Below are positions 34,111 to 42,967 of a stretch of DNA of 64,000 nt, piece by piece. The position numbers and the translations under genes are program-made. Origin of the DNA: Mesorhizobium jarvisii (GTDB lineage: Bacteria; Pseudomonadota; Alphaproteobacteria; Rhizobiales; Rhizobiaceae); the NCBI RefSeq assembly GCF_003601985.1, contig NZ_QZXA01000001.1, positions 496,001-560,000 on the forward strand. The letters are read 5' to 3'. The notes below the pieces were generated by a model that worked only from the letters and a program-made list of their open reading frames with translations, searched no databases and was not told the origin of the DNA. Position 1 is the first letter of the stretch; each line of letters opens with the position of its first letter.

Positions 34111-35604
34111 ATGTCCGCGCATTTCGCCCGCTCGCATCGCCATGAGGCGCTCGACCGCCTCGCCGACCGCCGTCTGCTGCGCGAACTCGCCTATGTCGAC
34201 GGCCACTGGACGGCGAGCGAGCCCGCCGAAAGCTTTGAGGTCACGGATCCGGCGACGGGAAGCACGGTCGCTTTCGTCGCGGCGCTGGATGCACGGCAAA
34301 CGACAAAAGCAATCGATGCCGCCGCGCGCGCTTTTCCGGCCTGGCGGTCGCTGCTGCCGCAGGAGCGGTCAAGAACCCTGCGAAAATGGTTCGAGCTGAT
34401 CATTGCCGCGAAAGACGACCTGGCATTGCTGATGACCCTGGAACAGGGCAAGCCCTTGCAGGAATCGCTCGGCGAAATCGACTATGCCGCCACTTTCGTC
34501 GAGTGGTATGCGGAGGAAGCCAAGCGCCTCAACGCCGAGAGCGTCACCAGCCATCTGGCGAACGCGGAAATGATGGTGCGGCGCGAGCCGCTCGGCGTCG
34601 TCGGCGTCGTCACGCCGTGGAATTTCCCCTCGGCCATGCTGACCCGCAAGGCGGCCGCCGCCCTTGCCGCCGGGTGCACCATTGTGGCGCATCCGTCCTC
34701 GGAAACGCCGCTGTCGGCGCTGGCGCTGGCCGAGCTTGGCGAGCGCGCGGGACTGCCGGCCGGCGTCTTCAACATCGTCACCGGCAAGGCCGCGACGATC
34801 GTCGGGCGGATGTGCGAAGACGCACGCGTCCGCGCCATGAGTTTTACGGGCTCGACCGAGATCGGCAGGCTGATTGCCGCGCAGAGCGCGCCGACGATGA
34901 AGCGGCTGGTGATGGAGCTTGGCGGCCACGCTCCGCTCATCGTGTTTGCCGATGCGGATCTCGACAAGGCGGTGAGCATCGCCATCGACGCTAAATTCGC
35001 CACATCGGGCCAGGATTGCCTCGCCGCCAACCGCATCTACGTCCAGCGGCCGATCCACGATCGCTTCTACGCTGCCTTCGCCAAGCGGATCGAGGCGCTG
35101 CGGACCGGCAATGGCCTTGACGACAAGACCGACATCGGGCCGCTGATGCATGAGCGCGCCGTCCAGAAAGTCGAGGAGCAGGTCGCCGATGCGCTCGCCC
35201 ATGGCGCGCGTTGCCTTGCCGGCGGCAAGCGACATCAGGCCGGGCCGCTGTTCTACCAGCCGACGCTGCTGGCCGACGTTTCCGACGCGGCGCTGATCAT
35301 GCGCGAAGAGACTTTTGGGCCGGTCGCCGCGGTGACGCCTTTCGACAGCGAGGATGAAGTGATCGCGCGCGCCAATGCCACGGAATATGGCCTGGTCGCC
35401 TATGTCGTGACCGAGAATGGCGCGCGCCAGCAACGCATAGGCCGCGCGCTCGACTACGGCATGGTCGCCATCAACCGGGTGAAGATCACCGGCGCTCCGA
35501 TCCCGTTCGGCGGTGTCAAGCAGTCCGGCATCGGCCGCGAGGGCTCGCGCCACGGGCTCGAAGCGTTCACCGATCTCAAATATCTCTGCCTGGACGTCGC
35601 ATAA
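34111..35604 (+). CDS. ssd: Aldehyde dehydrogenase Ssd/DoeC of ectoine degradation
   Basis: 497-residue NAD(P)-dependent aldehyde dehydrogenase. Catalytic Glu in MELGGHAP near 270 and Cys in SGQDCLAANR near 305; NFPSAMLTRKAAAAL shows the family cofactor block. An unusual feature is VAHPSSETP at residue 192-200, where the cofactor-contacting Lys of KP(S/A)xxTP is His194. In this locus the enzyme oxidises aspartate semialdehyde to aspartate, the last step of diaminobutyrate breakdown. About 130 bases follow the AsnC gene, 31 bases precede the aminotransferase. Confidence 0.87.
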   Translation: MSAHFARSHRHEALDRLADRRLLRELAYVDGHWTASEPAESFEVTDPATGSTVAFVAALDARQTTKAIDAAARAFPAWRSLLPQERSRTLRKWFELIIAAKDDLALLMTLEQGKPLQESLGEIDYAATFVEWYAEEAKRLNAESVTSHLANAEMMVRREPLGVVGVVTPWNFPSAMLTRKAAAALAAGCTIVAHPSSETPLSALALAELGERAGLPAGVFNIVTGKAATIVGRMCEDARVRAMSFTGSTEIGRLIAAQSAPTMKRLVMELGGHAPLIVFADADLDKAVSIAIDAKFATSGQDCLAANRIYVQRPIHDRFYAAFAKRIEALRTGNGLDDKTDIGPLMHERAVQKVEEQVADALAHGARCLAGGKRHQAGPLFYQPTLLADVSDAALIMREETFGPVAAVTPFDSEDEVIARANATEYGLVAYVVTENGARQQRIGRALDYGMVAINRVKITGAPIPFGGVKQSGIGREGSRHGLEAFTDLKYLCLDVA

Positions 35605-35635
35605 GTCCGCCCGGCCACATCTCAAGGAGACCAAA

Positions 35636-37015
35636 ATGCTCGACCAGTCCAACGAACTCAACGCCTGGGATCGCGACCACTTCTTCCATCCCTCGACGCA
35701 TATGGGCACGCACGCACGCGGTGAGAGCCCGACCCGCATCATGGCCGGTGGTGAAGGCGTCACTGTCTGGGATAACAATGGCAGGAAGAGCATCGACGCC
35801 TTCGCTGGCCTCTATTGCGTCAATGTCGGCTATGGCCGCCAGAAGATCGCCGATGCAATCGCCACACAGGCGAAGAACCTCGCCTACTATCATGCCTATG
35901 TCGGACACGGCACCGAGGCCTCGATCACGTTGGCCAAGATGATCATCGACCGCGCGCCGAAGGGGATGTCGAGGGTCTATTTCGGTCTCTCCGGCTCGGA
36001 CGCCAACGAAACCAACATCAAGCTGATCTGGTACTACAACAATGTGCTGGGCCGGCCGGAGAAGAAGAAGATCATCTCGCGTTGGCGCGGCTATCACGGC
36101 TCGGGCGTGATGACCGGATCGCTGACCGGGCTCGACCTGTTCCATAACGCCTTCGACCTCCCGCGCGCGCCGGTGCTGCACACCGAGGCGCCGTACTATT
36201 TCCGCCGCACCGACCGCTCGATGAGCGAGGAACAGTTCTCGCAGCACTGCGCCGACAAGCTCGAGGAGATGATCCTGGCCGAAGGTCCCGAAACCATCGC
36301 CGCCTTCATCGGCGAGCCGATTCTCGGCACCGGTGGCATCGTGCCGCCGCCTGCCGGTTACTGGGAAAATATCCAGGCGGTGCTGAGGAAGTATGATGTG
36401 CTGCTGGTTGCCGACGAGGTGGTGACGGGCTTCGGCCGACTGGGCACCATGTTCGGCTCCGATCATTACGGCATCAAGCCGGACTTGATCACCATCGCCA
36501 AGGGCCTGACCTCGGCCTATGCGCCGCTGTCGGGCGTCATCGTCGCCGACAAGATGTGGCAGGTGCTGGTCGACGGTTCCGACAAGCTCGGTTCGCTCGG
36601 CCATGGCTGGACCTATTCGGCGCATCCGATCTGCGTTGCCGCCGGTGTCGCCAATCTCGAACTGATCGAGGAGATGGATCTGGTGACGAATGCCCGCGAG
36701 ACCGGCGCCTATTTCCGTGCGGAACTCGCCAAGGCCGTCGGCGGCCATAAAAATGTCGGCGAGGTGCGCGGCGACGGCATGCTGGCGGCGGTCGAGTTCG
36801 TCGCCGACAAGGACGACCGGGTGTTCTTCGACGCTTCGCAGAAGATCGGGCCGCAAGTGGCGACAGCGCTTGCCGCAAGCGGCGTCATTGGCCGCGCCAT
36901 GCCGCAGGGCGACATTCTCGGCTTCGCGCCACCGCTCTGCCTGACCCGCGAGGAGGCCGACATCGTCGTCTCGAAGACGGCGGACGCGGTGAAAAGCGTG
37001 TTTGCCAATCTTTGA
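35636..37015 (+). CDS. atf: Diaminobutyrate transaminase Atf/DoeD of ectoine degradation
   Basis: 459-residue class III aminotransferase. The PLP lysine is in TIAKGLTSAYAPL near 283; LLVADEVVTGFGR carries the cofactor-contacting Asp. The start MLDQSNELNAWDRDHFFHPSTHMG is typical of omega-aminotransferases. Ribosome site AAGGAGA six bases before ATG 35636. In the ectoine pathway it converts diaminobutyrate to aspartate semialdehyde. Its stop is followed by the ATG of the next gene after eight bases. Confidence 0.88.
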   Translation: MLDQSNELNAWDRDHFFHPSTHMGTHARGESPTRIMAGGEGVTVWDNNGRKSIDAFAGLYCVNVGYGRQKIADAIATQAKNLAYYHAYVGHGTEASITLAKMIIDRAPKGMSRVYFGLSGSDANETNIKLIWYYNNVLGRPEKKKIISRWRGYHGSGVMTGSLTGLDLFHNAFDLPRAPVLHTEAPYYFRRTDRSMSEEQFSQHCADKLEEMILAEGPETIAAFIGEPILGTGGIVPPPAGYWENIQAVLRKYDVLLVADEVVTGFGRLGTMFGSDHYGIKPDLITIAKGLTSAYAPLSGVIVADKMWQVLVDGSDKLGSLGHGWTYSAHPICVAAGVANLELIEEMDLVTNARETGAYFRAELAKAVGGHKNVGEVRGDGMLAAVEFVADKDDRVFFDASQKIGPQVATALAASGVIGRAMPQGDILGFAPPLCLTREEADIVVSKTADAVKSVFANL

Positions 37016-37023
37016 GATCGACG

Positions 37024-38127
37024 ATGAATGCCATGACCGGAACCGTCCCCGCCACCATGGCCGCCGTGCTGCTCACCGGGCATGGCGGACCGGAAAAACT
37101 CGTCTACCGCACCGATGTGAAGGTGCCCGCGCCTATCCCGGGTGAGGTGCTGGTGAAAGTCGGCGCTTGCGGGATGAACAACACCGACGTCTGGGTGCGC
37201 CAGGGTGCCTATGGTACCGAAGAGGATGCCGCCGCCGTGTCGACCTGGCGGCGCCAGGGCAACACGCTTGTTTTCCCGCGCATCCAGGGCACCGACACGG
37301 TTGGCACCATCGTTGCCGTTGGCGACGGCGTTTCGCCGGACCGCATCGGTGAGCGGGTGATGGTCGATTTCTCCATCTACAACCGCGACGACGATTCACT
37401 GGCCGACATAGACTATATGGGCCATGGCCGCGACGGCGGTTACGCCGAGTATCAGACCGTGCCTGCTGAGAATGCGCATGTCGTCCACACGGATATGAGC
37501 GACGTCGAACTCGCCACTTTCTGCTGCGCCTACCTGACCGGCGAACAGATGCTGGAACGCGCTGGTTTAAAAGCCGGCGAGCGCGTGCTGGTCACCGGTG
37601 CCTCGGGCGGCGTTGGCTCCGGCATCGTGCAATTGGCGCGGGCGCGCGGCGCCATTCCCTACGCCGTCGTCGGCAAGGGCAAAGAACAGGCGGTGCTCGA
37701 CATTGGCGCCGAGGCCGTCATCACCCGTGGCGTCGCTGACTTGCCACGGGCCGTGGCTGAAGTGACCGGCGGCGGGCCGATCGACGTGGTCGCCGATCTT
37801 GTCGGCGGCGCGATCTTCAACGACTTGCTGCGTATTCTGCGGCCCGAAGGCCGCTACACCACGGCCGGCGCGATCGCCGGGCCGGTCGTGCAGCTCGATC
37901 TCAGGACCATGTATCTCAAGCAATTGCAGCTGCATGGCTCGAGCCAGGGCACGCGCGCAGATTTCCGCCGGATCGTCAGCTACATCGAAGCGAAAAAGAT
38001 CCGGCCACTGGTCGGCGGCGTCTACAGGCTCACCGATTTTCACCGTGCACAGGCCGACTTCGTCGCCAAGGATTTCGTCGGCAAGCTGGTGGTGGTACCT
38101 GATGCCGTGGCGGAACGGCCGGCGTAG
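37024..38127 (+). CDS. MDR-family alcohol dehydrogenase-like oxidoreductase
   Basis: 367-residue medium-chain dehydrogenase/reductase. GroES domain with AVLLTGHGGPEKLVYRTDV start, GACGMNNTDVWVRQGAY near 45, and a Rossmann loop VTGASGGVGSGIVQLA near 185. The protein lacks the clustered structural-zinc cysteines and contains an inserted loop after the N-terminal strand (RQGAYGTEEDAAAV). ATG 37024 is nine bases after the atf stop, so it is probably co-transcribed with the ectoine genes, but no role in that pathway is known. A fused TTG start at 37012 also exists. Confidence 0.78.
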   Translation: MNAMTGTVPATMAAVLLTGHGGPEKLVYRTDVKVPAPIPGEVLVKVGACGMNNTDVWVRQGAYGTEEDAAAVSTWRRQGNTLVFPRIQGTDTVGTIVAVGDGVSPDRIGERVMVDFSIYNRDDDSLADIDYMGHGRDGGYAEYQTVPAENAHVVHTDMSDVELATFCCAYLTGEQMLERAGLKAGERVLVTGASGGVGSGIVQLARARGAIPYAVVGKGKEQAVLDIGAEAVITRGVADLPRAVAEVTGGGPIDVVADLVGGAIFNDLLRILRPEGRYTTAGAIAGPVVQLDLRTMYLKQLQLHGSSQGTRADFRRIVSYIEAKKIRPLVGGVYRLTDFHRAQADFVAKDFVGKLVVVPDAVAERPA

Positions 38128-38266
38128 TTTCCTGGCCCCTCGCTCTAGCCACCTTCTGCCGCTGTCCCAATGGGAATGGCTTGCAGTCGTGTCTGCGAGC
38201 CGTCACAAACGGCGACGCCCGTAGTCATACTGGTCCGGGCATCTGGTCGCGGGATACAGGCGAAAC

Positions 38267-39763
38267 ATGACAGGCCGAATGATATTGCTCGATGCCAGGC
38301 CGCTCGGCGTGGCCGACGTCGCCGAGATCGCACGCCGCAACGCCCGGCTGATGCTGGGCGAAGAGGCGATGCGCCGCATCCGGGCGAGCCGCGCGCTGAT
38401 CGAGCATCTGACCGGGCTTGGCAAGCCGATGTACGGCGTCACCACGGGCCTGGGCGCCTGTGTCGATACGCCGCTCGCACAGGCGGACCTGATCGCCTTC
38501 CAGCACAGCGTGCCGCTCAGCCACAGCATGGGCATCGGGCCGGCCTTGCCGACCGAAGCGGTGCGAGCGATGATGACCGCGCGCATCTCGGGCATGGCCG
38601 CCGGCGGCACCGGAACCTCCGAACGCGTGGTCACGGGCCTTGTCGCGGCGCTCAACGCCGGCGTCCATCCGGTGATCCCGACCTGGGGCTCGATCGGCGC
38701 GGCCGACCTTGCCCATCTCGGCCATATGGCAAGGTCGCTGCGCGGCGATGGCGAGGCGGAATTCCAGGGCAGGATCATGCCCTCCGCCGAGGCGCTTGCC
38801 TTGGCCGGGCTCGATCCGCTGGACCTGCGCGAGAAGGACGGCCACGCCATCATCGTCGCCAACAGCCTGTCGACCGGAACGGCGTGCCTGTGCCTCGAAG
38901 ACGTCGCCCATCTCATCGACTGGGCGCTGGCCGCCGTGGCGCTCAACTACGAGGCGTTTCGCTCCTCCCTCACCGCGATCGACGAGCAAGCGCTGGCCGC
39001 ACGGCCGGCCTTCGGCCAGCGCGAGATCGGCGCGCGGTTGCGCGCGGAGCTGGCGGGAAGCGGCTTGTGGAAGGACAAGGCGGCACGGCGCTTGCAGGAT
39101 CCGCTCAGCTATCGCTGCGTGCCACAGGTCTGGGGCGGCCTGCTCAATGCGTTCGAACAGGCGCGGCTGGCTACCGAGATCGAACTGACCCATTCGGGCG
39201 ACAACCCGGTGATCCTGGCCGACGGCGAACGGGTGATTTCCAACGGCAATTTCGACCTGACGGCAATGACGCTCGCCTGGGAACAGCTCGGCCAGGCACT
39301 CGCGCATTGCGCGGTTGGCACCGCCAACCGCTGCATGAAGCTGATGTCGCCGACAACAGCCGAACTGCCGCGTTTCCTATCGGCGAGAGGCGGCAGTCGT
39401 CAGGGCTATGCGGAACTGCAGAAGCCCTTGTCCGCGCTGGAAGCCGAAATCCGGCACCTGGCCAACCCGATGTCACTCAGCCCGCTCGCCGTTTCCGACG
39501 GCATCGAGGATCAGTCGTCGATGGCGCCCAGGGTGGTGGCCAAGACCGCCGAGATCATCGAGCGCATGCGCTATCTCGTGGCGATGGAGCTGATCTTCGC
39601 TGCGACGGGTGTGGAGTTGCGCGGTGTCGTCGACAGCATGGGCGAAGGGCCGCGGCGCACCTTCGCCGCCGTGCGCGCGCTCGTCAGCCCGCTCGATGAC
39701 GACCGCGAGATGAGCACCGACATGACGCGGATGGCGCGGATGGTGGCCGGTCCCCGGTACTGA
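38267..39763 (+). CDS. Histidine/phenylalanine ammonia-lyase homologue lacking the MIO triad
   Basis: 498 residues, the full length of a HAL/PAL-family enzyme. Family active-site positions are retained by eye: Y56 in YGVTTGLG, H86 in PLSHSMG, N199, Q277-D278-P279, R283, F329 and E414. But the cofactor-forming Ala-Ser-Gly triad of the GSVGASGDLAPL motif is replaced by GSIGAADLAHL (A145-A146): one residue shorter and with no Ser, so the MIO group cannot form in the usual way. Either the protein has another chemistry (for example a lyase/isomerase without MIO), binds without catalysis, or is inactive. The nucleotides at 38690-38707 support the reading. Monocistronic, 139 bases after the MDR gene. 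Confidence 0.8.
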   Translation: MTGRMILLDARPLGVADVAEIARRNARLMLGEEAMRRIRASRALIEHLTGLGKPMYGVTTGLGACVDTPLAQADLIAFQHSVPLSHSMGIGPALPTEAVRAMMTARISGMAAGGTGTSERVVTGLVAALNAGVHPVIPTWGSIGAADLAHLGHMARSLRGDGEAEFQGRIMPSAEALALAGLDPLDLREKDGHAIIVANSLSTGTACLCLEDVAHLIDWALAAVALNYEAFRSSLTAIDEQALAARPAFGQREIGARLRAELAGSGLWKDKAARRLQDPLSYRCVPQVWGGLLNAFEQARLATEIELTHSGDNPVILADGERVISNGNFDLTAMTLAWEQLGQALAHCAVGTANRCMKLMSPTTAELPRFLSARGGSRQGYAELQKPLSALEAEIRHLANPMSLSPLAVSDGIEDQSSMAPRVVAKTAEIIERMRYLVAMELIFAATGVELRGVVDSMGEGPRRTFAAVRALVSPLDDDREMSTDMTRMARMVAGPRY

Positions 39764-40167
39764 GCCGACGGCCGGTCCGCCACGATCGGTATCCCGATCT
39801 TCCGGCGCGAATCCTAGGCGTCAAGCAACCAACGCGCGCGGTCCGCCCACCAGGGCTATCGGTGTGGTCGGTCGTTGCAAAACTCATCTTCGGCGTCACA
39901 AGTGGCGCATGCAATGCATCAAGACATTAAAGAAGAGATGTCGCGAAATTGCTTGCCGATATGGCATGATCATATTAGAAATAACAAATACGTTCTTCCA
40001 TGAGGTAAAATAACGGAACCTGCGCTTGGCTAGCGCAAGCACTGCGAAAGTATCCGAGGAGAGCCAAGACCCGGGTATGCGGTTCGCAGACAAGAATGTG
40101 CCGCCCTGGAGTGAATTGCCGAACGTTTGCCTGACCTGACGCCCCTGATCCTGTCTGGGAGGAGCCC
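39764..40167. other. Non-coding gap, 404 bases
   Basis: No convincing gene. The stretch 39900-40010 is AT-richer than its surroundings. A small hairpin TGCGCT-TGGCT-AGCGCA lies at 40021-40037, about 130 bases upstream of the DUF900 gene. Promoters for that gene are presumably here; I cannot name boxes with confidence. Confidence 0.5.
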
Positions 40168-41238
40168 ATGGCCAACACCTACAAGGTCCATTTCGTCAGC
40201 AATCGGAACCCCATCGTGAACAGCCAAGGGCGGATCACCGGCTTCGGCCCCAATCTCAGCCAAGCTCAAGGCGTCGATATTCGCTACGGAGAGGTCCAGG
40301 TCACAGTCACCGGAGCTCCCAAACAGGGCAAGATCGTGCCTGGCACCCTGCGTGTGTATGACGAGAAGATACTCGTCGAGAAGGGCAAGGCTCAAATTCG
40401 TGGAAGCGACCAGATGTTTTCCGCGCTTCATCCGGCGTTCGTTTCGGCAAAGACGATCATCTTATTCGCGCACGGCTTCTTCAACACCTTTTCCGACAGC
40501 GTCGAACGCGCGGCGACGATCCTCAGCTTCTACGGAATACATGCCGAGATCATCGTCTTTAGTTGGCCCTCTGCCGGCACATTGATCGGCTACCAGCATG
40601 ACCGGGCAACATCACGACAGAGCGGTCCGGCCTTTGCCCGGGTTATCCGCAGGCTAGCGACGGAGCTTGCCGGGCTTTCCTCGACCGCGCCGCGTCCGAC
40701 TGTTCACCTGCTCTGTCACAGTATGGGAAACTATGTGCTGCGTTTTGGCGTTCAGGCATTGCTGGCGCAACCGCAAGATACAAAACCCGGCGAGACCCAA
40801 CCGGCCGTACCGGCGACGCATCTTCCGACCATCTTCAATCAGATCATTCTCGCCGCAGCCGACGAGGATTCCGACGCGTTCGACCGGCAGGACAAACTGA
40901 AGGCGCTGCCCGACCTCGGGCGTGGGGTTACCGTCTACTACACCCACGAGGACTGGGTGCTGACCTTCTTGAGTGCTGGAATTGAATTCAACGGCCCCCG
41001 GCTTGGCGCCGGAGGCCCTGACAACATGGCAACCATCAGCGACAAGGTGAGTGCGGTGGACGTGAGCGACGTTGTTCCGGCCGAGCTCAACATGAATAGC
41101 CATCAATATTATCGGCTCTACACGCCGGTGCGCGACGATGAAGTCGCAGTACTGGCAGGTCAAGCGCCCGACAAGATCCACAACCGGGCCGCGACAGGCG
41201 TTCCACACCGATATCGGATCGAGCCTGCTGTGGGTTGA
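40168..41238 (+). CDS. DUF900 alpha/beta hydrolase
   Basis: 356-residue protein of the DUF900 esterase/lipase-like group. The hydrolase core begins near 95 with TIILFAHGFFNTF (oxyanion region), the nucleophile elbow is CHSMGNYVLRF near 185, and a late Asp (DEDSD) and His (YYTHEDW) are candidate partners. The N-terminal 80 residues (AQGVDIRYGEVQVTV segment) are the usual extra domain of the family. No clear signal peptide. Preferred ATG 40168 follows GGGAGGAG. Substrate unknown. Confidence 0.82.
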   Translation: MANTYKVHFVSNRNPIVNSQGRITGFGPNLSQAQGVDIRYGEVQVTVTGAPKQGKIVPGTLRVYDEKILVEKGKAQIRGSDQMFSALHPAFVSAKTIILFAHGFFNTFSDSVERAATILSFYGIHAEIIVFSWPSAGTLIGYQHDRATSRQSGPAFARVIRRLATELAGLSSTAPRPTVHLLCHSMGNYVLRFGVQALLAQPQDTKPGETQPAVPATHLPTIFNQIILAAADEDSDAFDRQDKLKALPDLGRGVTVYYTHEDWVLTFLSAGIEFNGPRLGAGGPDNMATISDKVSAVDVSDVVPAELNMNSHQYYRLYTPVRDDEVAVLAGQAPDKIHNRAATGVPHRYRIEPAVG

Positions 41239-41308
41239 ATATTGAAGATTGCGGCGGAATGTCTCGTTCAGACCTGCTGCCGTGATAATCCGCGGCGGCA
41301 GCGCGATG

Positions 41309-42748
41309 TTATTGATAAGGGCCTCTGAGGTTGAGTTTCTCGGCCAGAAGGCAGAAGCGGTCGATCAGCCGGACAAGTTCTTCGCCTCGTTCGCCGACAA
41401 CCGCCCCACGCTTGGTGAGCGGCGCATCCAACAGAGCCTTCCATAGCCGGCTTTGCCGATCGCAGAGGGCCGCCAGTTCTGAGCAATCGCTGGCAGTCAA
41501 TTTCAAAAAATGATCCGCCGTCACCGGTCCGATGCCTGGGGGCGTTGTCGCCCCAAGCGAGAGATAACCCGGCGGCACGGTGCCTTTGGCATTGGTCACC
41601 GATTTGCGGCAGATGACATCGAACAGCTGGTCGACAGCCTGTTTGGCGCCGGCAACGCGCGACGGATGGTCCGTATCGGCTGCCGCATGCGGCAGAAGTT
41701 CAAGTTTTTCGCCGTGCCTTTCGACGAGGTCGAGATAAGGCAGCATCGGGCCGGAAAGACGTCCAGTCGAGTCATCCCTGAACAGATCGGCATCGATGGC
41801 GGCGTGGCGCACCCGCCCTGCGTCCAGCGCCTCGCCGAGCGCTGCGACGTCGACGAGCTCGCCGCGATCGTAGTTGACCAGCACCGCACCCTTGTTCATG
41901 CGGGACAGTACCTCAGCGCCAATGAGCCCGGCATTGGCGTAGCGGCCCGTCTGCGCGTCCTGCTTGCCCAGGCCGACATGGACGCTGAGCACATCTGCAC
42001 CTTCAGCCGCGTCGGCAAGATCCGCCGCGAAGGCAAAGCCCTCGGCTTCTACCCAGTCGCGGTGCCGTGGCCTTGCATGGATCACCACGCGCATGCCGAA
42101 GGCACGGGCGAGCTTGGCCACCTCGCGGCCGATATTGCCGTAGCCGATGATCGCGATCGTCTTGCCTTCGAGCTTTTCGGTCGGGAAATCACGCAACTCC
42201 CTGCCAGTGGTGAAATCGCCGCGTGCCACCCGGTCGTGAAGCAAGCCGACAGGTAGATCCGGCAGCACTTTCAGGATCGCCTTCATCACCATCTGTGCGG
42301 TGGCGCGGCTGTTGATGCCGGGCGTGTTCATCAGCACCGCGCTGCCGCCCTCGCCGCTGCCGCCACCCCAGGAGCGCGAACCCATATTGCCGGTGCCGGC
42401 GCCGATCCGCACACCGGCCAGCGCAAAGACGGTCTCTGCGGGCAGGAAGGTCGCTGCGGCGATGACGGCGTCGTAGCGTCCGTCGCCGGCGGCCTCGACC
42501 AGCTCCTCGCGGGTGCTGAGATCCGGCTGGTAGAAGAAATGCACCCGGCCCCGCTCGAGGCCCGATTTGTCGCCAAGCGCGGACAAATGGAAGCGGCCGC
42601 CCTTGGCTTCGATATGGGCGCGCACTTCGCTGGGATCAGGCTTGCCGTCAGGTCCGAAGCGCAGGCCGACCAGATCACAGATCAGCACGGTGTAGATCCC
42701 CTGCGGATCGATCGGCTCTACGGCCTGGGTATTGGTGTTTGCGGTCAC
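41309..42748 (-). CDS. D-isomer-specific 2-hydroxyacid dehydrogenase-like protein
   Basis: 479 residues. NAD-binding domain at about 165-330 with a clear Rossmann loop IGYGNIGREVAKLARAFGM, and the family GELVDVAALGEALDAGR block with the Arg in NYDRGELVD. A 140-residue N-terminal part and a C-terminal extension of about 100 residues without recognisable motif make it longer than the usual 310-400 residues. A GTGNMGSRSWGGGSGEGG glycine-rich insertion lies around 115-135. Probable oxidation of a 2-hydroxyacid or reduction of a 2-oxoacid. Downstream of an FAD oxidoreductase gene and a remnant on the same strand. Confidence 0.78.
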   Translation of the reverse strand: MTANTNTQAVEPIDPQGIYTVLICDLVGLRFGPDGKPDPSEVRAHIEAKGGRFHLSALGDKSGLERGRVHFFYQPDLSTREELVEAAGDGRYDAVIAAATFLPAETVFALAGVRIGAGTGNMGSRSWGGGSGEGGSAVLMNTPGINSRATAQMVMKAILKVLPDLPVGLLHDRVARGDFTTGRELRDFPTEKLEGKTIAIIGYGNIGREVAKLARAFGMRVVIHARPRHRDWVEAEGFAFAADLADAAEGADVLSVHVGLGKQDAQTGRYANAGLIGAEVLSRMNKGAVLVNYDRGELVDVAALGEALDAGRVRHAAIDADLFRDDSTGRLSGPMLPYLDLVERHGEKLELLPHAAADTDHPSRVAGAKQAVDQLFDVICRKSVTNAKGTVPPGYLSLGATTPPGIGPVTADHFLKLTASDCSELAALCDRQSRLWKALLDAPLTKRGAVVGERGEELVRLIDRFCLLAEKLNLRGPYQ

Positions 42749-42804
42749 GTCGTTTCCCCATGCAAGAACGGAAAGGTCTGCCGGTACGGCAGCACGCTCT
42801 GAAA

Positions 42805-42960
42805 TCAGAACCTATCCGCCCGGAAGGGCGTCAGATCGATCGCCGGCGGCAAACCGGCGGCGAGTTGCGACACGATCTTGCCGGTGACGGCGCCGCCGAT
42901 GAGGCCTTGATGGCCATGGCCGAAGGCATAGATGACGTTCTTGGCCCGCGACGCCAGACA
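42805..42960 (-). pseudogene. C-terminal remnant of a D-amino-acid dehydrogenase-like FAD enzyme
   Basis: On the minus strand an open frame of 51 residues ends at 42805. It reads RAKNVIYAFGHGHQGLIGG, then AVTGKIVSQLAAGLPPAIDL and TPFRADRF. This is the last FAD-binding stretch of DadA/D-amino-acid dehydrogenase-like proteins, with the GHGHxGL...TG pattern. There is no start codon and no body of the enzyme. It abuts the stop of the intact FAD oxidoreductase at 42968, so one gene's tail was left beside another gene after a deletion or replacement. Confidence 0.75.
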
Positions 42961-42967
42961 GCCCTAT

